From positions 415,060 through 479,059 of the forward strand of contig ML213519.1 in the NCBI GenBank assembly GCA_004369045.1: a stretch of DNA of 64,000 nt. The letters are read 5' to 3'. Positions 61,360 to 64,000 of this stretch are shown here, piece after piece; positions within the stretch are counted from its first letter, which is position 1; every line of letters begins with the position of its first letter. A program made the translations under genes and the position numbers. Below the pieces are notes generated by a model, which worked only from the letters and a program-made list of their open reading frames with translations, was not told the DNA's origin and searched no databases. Origin of the DNA: Heliocybe sulcata. Taxonomy: Eukaryota > Basidiomycota > Agaricomycetes > Gloeophyllales > Gloeophyllaceae.

Positions 61360-64000
61360 ATGGCCCAGTCGCTAACAGCGCTCGAGAATGGAGGTGTAAG
61401 GACAGCAGTGCGGGTACGGGGCTTTGCGCTGCTGCTTCTCAGCTTCCAGACGCTAGGTGGGTTCTGTATCACGCTGTATGAACGTGTGACTGACTTCCTT
61501 GTCCAGGCGTCATCTATTCCGACATTGGAACGTCTCCCCTCTATGTCTTAAACGGTATATGGCCTTCCAGCGGCCCGCTGCCCTCAGACGAGGACATTAT
61601 TGGTGGGATTAGCGCCATTGTTTGGTCGTTGACTCTCCTCCCACTCATGAAATATGTACGCATTGACGCTGTTGTCTGCGAACGTGTCTTCGCGTACTAA
61701 CAAAGTACCTTCGTCGTAGGTCCTCATCTGCTTGAGGTTCGGTACCGGAGAAGGTACGGACTTCGACGACTCAACTCTCGCCCTACCGAACTGACACATT
61801 ATTCCAGGCGAGGGTGGAACGTTCGCATTGTTCCAAGGGCTCTACCCGCGGAAAGAGCGCGACCCCGAATACGAGCGCAGCCTGACAAAGGAAAGCATCG
61901 GACACGCCAGCAAGTCGAGCTCCGCAAGACTCTCTCCCCGCCTTCGCTGGCCTCTTCTGATATGGGTACGGCACCTCGCATTGTTTGACTCAGTATTTAT
62001 CAACCGCACATTTTCTAGTGCTTGCTCGGTACCAGCCTGACGCTCGCAGACGGTATTTTCACGCCGGCTGTATCGGTGACGAGCGCTGTTGGGGGTATCG
62101 CCGTGGCCAAGGCGTCCGTCCAGTCCAAAGTGATCCCCATCTCCATAGTATGTCTCTGGCTATTCACTTCACGCAGTGGCTCATCGTATACTCCAGGCCT
62201 TCCTTCTTGTTTTATTCCTTGCTCAGCCGTTCGGCACCACCAGGATCGCGTCTGTGTTTGCCCCCGGTAAGAGTCCAATAAACTGGTGCGCTTCTGTGGA
62301 CTGACGGACAAGTGTAGTGACGTGCATATGGCTTCTACTCTTGGGGACTACGGGACTCGTTAACATCGTCGCTCACCCTGGTATATTCCGTGCCTTTGAT
62401 CCATCTCGGGCCATCATGCGTTAGTCGAACGCTATATCCCACACCTGGTATGACTTCACTGACAAGCTCGCAGTGTTCGTGCGCACGAGGGACTATGACC
62501 TCCTGGCTGGTGTCCTACTGGCAGTCACGGGGTGCGAAGCCATATTCGCAAAGTACGTCCTATCCTCCACTGTCGAGGGCACTTCGTAACATGTCTCCGT
62601 GGGACAGCTTGGGTCAATTCAATATGATTTCGATTCAATTGACGTTTTCCTCCTTTGTCTACCCATGCCTGGTGCTTGCCTATCTGGGCCAGGGAGCTCG
62701 TCTGATTAGAGATGGCGAAGCGGTGTTTGGTAACATCTTCTACCAGACTATCCCCGGTGAAGCGAATGGACCTCTCTTCTGGTGAGTGGCTGCATGAAGC
62801 GTCGGGTGCAGACCTTACCCCTACCGCGTCCCAGGATTCTCTACGTATTCGCCATCTTTGCCACAGTGAGCAGTGCATGAATCGAGCCACTCACCTGTCT
62901 TGACTTGTTTGCCCAGTTGATCGCGTCCCAAGCTATGATCACTGCCACCTTCAGCTTGGTTCAACAGCTGGTGAACATGAAGAGCCTTCCCCCGTGAGTC
63001 TTGCAAGAACTTCCTATCACGAACGAGAGCTCAAGCAGACGTGTTATCAGACTCCGGATGGTGTACACATCCGAGAAAATCCAAGGCCAAGTATACATCC
63101 CGAGCGTCAACTGGATCCGTGAGTCTTGCATGCCATCTGCACGTACCAGCTGATCTTGATGACTCTCCTAGTGATGATTCTAACCATTGTCGTCGTCGGC
63201 GCATTCAAGAGCTCCACGGCCTTGACCAACGCCTACGGGTGAGCTCAGGCACTCAGCATTTCACAGCGCTTGTCTAAGTCACAAATGTTGCACATAGGTT
63301 TGCTGTAGCGACTGTCATGTTCTCTACGACGGTGCTCATCGCGCTCCATATGCGATACGTGAAATTCTGGCCGGTAGTTGTCGGCATAGCCTATCTGGTC
63401 GTCTTCGGCTTCTTTGACGGCGAGTCCAGCCTTATGCCTCTCGGCCGCAGAAGTCTGAGACTATTTTAGGTCTATTCTGGGGTGCGGCGCTGAGGAAGAT
63501 ACCATTTGGGGCTTGGGTGCCGTTGATGATCGGCATAATATAGTAAGCCAAGAAGATGCAGTAGAGATAGTATGACTGACAGATTATCCTCAGCATGGTC
63601 ATTATGGTCTTCTGGACTTGGGCAAAGGTAATCCTGTTCCTGTTTCCCTCTGCCGGTGCTGATTTATGGATCTCCCATTGGTAGGGTCTCGAAGATTCCT
63701 TCGACGGCGCCAACCGCCGCAGCCTCCGCCGCTTCATCGTGACCAAGTCTAACGCCGACGAGTACGACGAACCCGAGGTCCTCCAAGTCCGGCGGGACGA
63801 CATCACCGGGTCTGAAGGCAGCATTACTGAATCGGAGAACTCGGCATCTGAGAAGGGATCAGGCGACAAGGCGTACTACCTCGCCGCCAACGACGACGAC
63901 AAGATGGTGGAATGCCTGAAGCTTGCGCGCATCCCGACATGCGCCGTGTTCCATAAACTGACGGGCGGGAAGGGCGTGCCGCATTCGTTCATCGGGTTTG
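61360..64000 (+). CDS. HAK1: HAK/KUP potassium uptake transporter (3' end cut)
   Basis: HAK/KUP transporters bring in potassium with high affinity at the plasma membrane, coupled to protons. ATG 61360 opens MAQSLTALENGGV and RVRGFALLLLSFQTLG, then splices to VIYSDIGTSPLYVLNGIWPS, the family's selectivity signature. GEGGTFALFQGLYPRKERD, SLTLADGIFTPAVSVTSAVG, VIPISI and AFLLVLFLAQPFGT follow, then AHPGIFRAFDPSRAI, AVTGCEAIFA-NLGQFNMISIQ, and PSVNWILMILTIVVVGAFK with ALTNAYGFAVATVMF. After the last helices the cytosolic tail includes SFDGANRRSLRRFIVTKS and RIPTCAVFHKLTGGKGVPHS before the window ends. More than ten short introns are present. Family certain; the C-terminal domain lies outside. Confidence 0.93.

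Overview
The window is nuclear DNA of a filamentous basidiomycete, most likely an Agaricomycete (mushroom or wood-decay type). Almost every gene is split by many introns of about 45-60 bases with GT..AG ends. The gene set is fungal: STT3, VPS10, RPB7, coronin, a HAK/KUP potassium transporter, an RTA1-like membrane protein, a GPI-anchored-type GMC oxidoreductase and an S28 peptidase. No database search could be run; names come from recognised motifs and hand-joined exons.

Layout, left to right. 1-2213 (-): Dal5-type MFS permease cut by the left edge. 2214-5195: no gene recognised. 5196-7982 (+): STT3. 7899-11291: a tandem duplication covering the STT3 tail, its spacer and the first exons of the next gene. 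It leaves a short 141-residue gene copy (9210-9734) in front of the full-length parent (10694-14553), a large acidic lineage-specific protein with internal ~46-residue repeats. 14974-16404 (-): AIM6-like PLC-fold phosphodiesterase. 17217-17902 (-): ribosomal protein uL5/RPL11. 18366-20464 (-): RanBP3/Yrb2-like protein. 21829-25760: two divergent paralogous FAD oxidoreductases, then the 3' remnant of a GMC oxidoreductase. 26895-28521 (-): glycine cleavage T protein. 28976-30879 (+): coronin. 31528-31890 (-): small beta-rich protein beside a decayed 210-base tandem repeat. 32806-32889 (-): tRNA-Ile(AAU) with an intron. 33098-39203: two metallo-beta-lactamase-fold paralogues flanking an RTA1-like membrane protein. 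40445-41251 (+): RPB7. 41613-47021 (-): VPS10. 47623-49152 (-): coiled-coil protein. 50127-50948 (+): cytidine deaminase. 51113-51988 (-): membrane J-domain protein. 52030-53338 (-): two unrecognised genes, one doubtful. 53691-55775 (-): secreted S28 serine peptidase. 56031-56500: a MITE with TA target duplication. 57548-59786 (+): GMC oxidoreductase. 61360 to the right edge (+): HAK/KUP potassium transporter, cut.

Most of the window is ordinary housekeeping sequence without operon-like logic. The accessory parts are the duplicated orphan gene at 8-14.5 kb, the FAD/GMC oxidoreductase neighbourhood at 21.8-26.6 kb, and the hydrolase-RTA1-hydrolase trio at 33-39 kb. The trio is the best candidate for a small functional module (inferred: detoxification or lactone hydrolysis). 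No CRISPR array, rRNA or viral element was seen.
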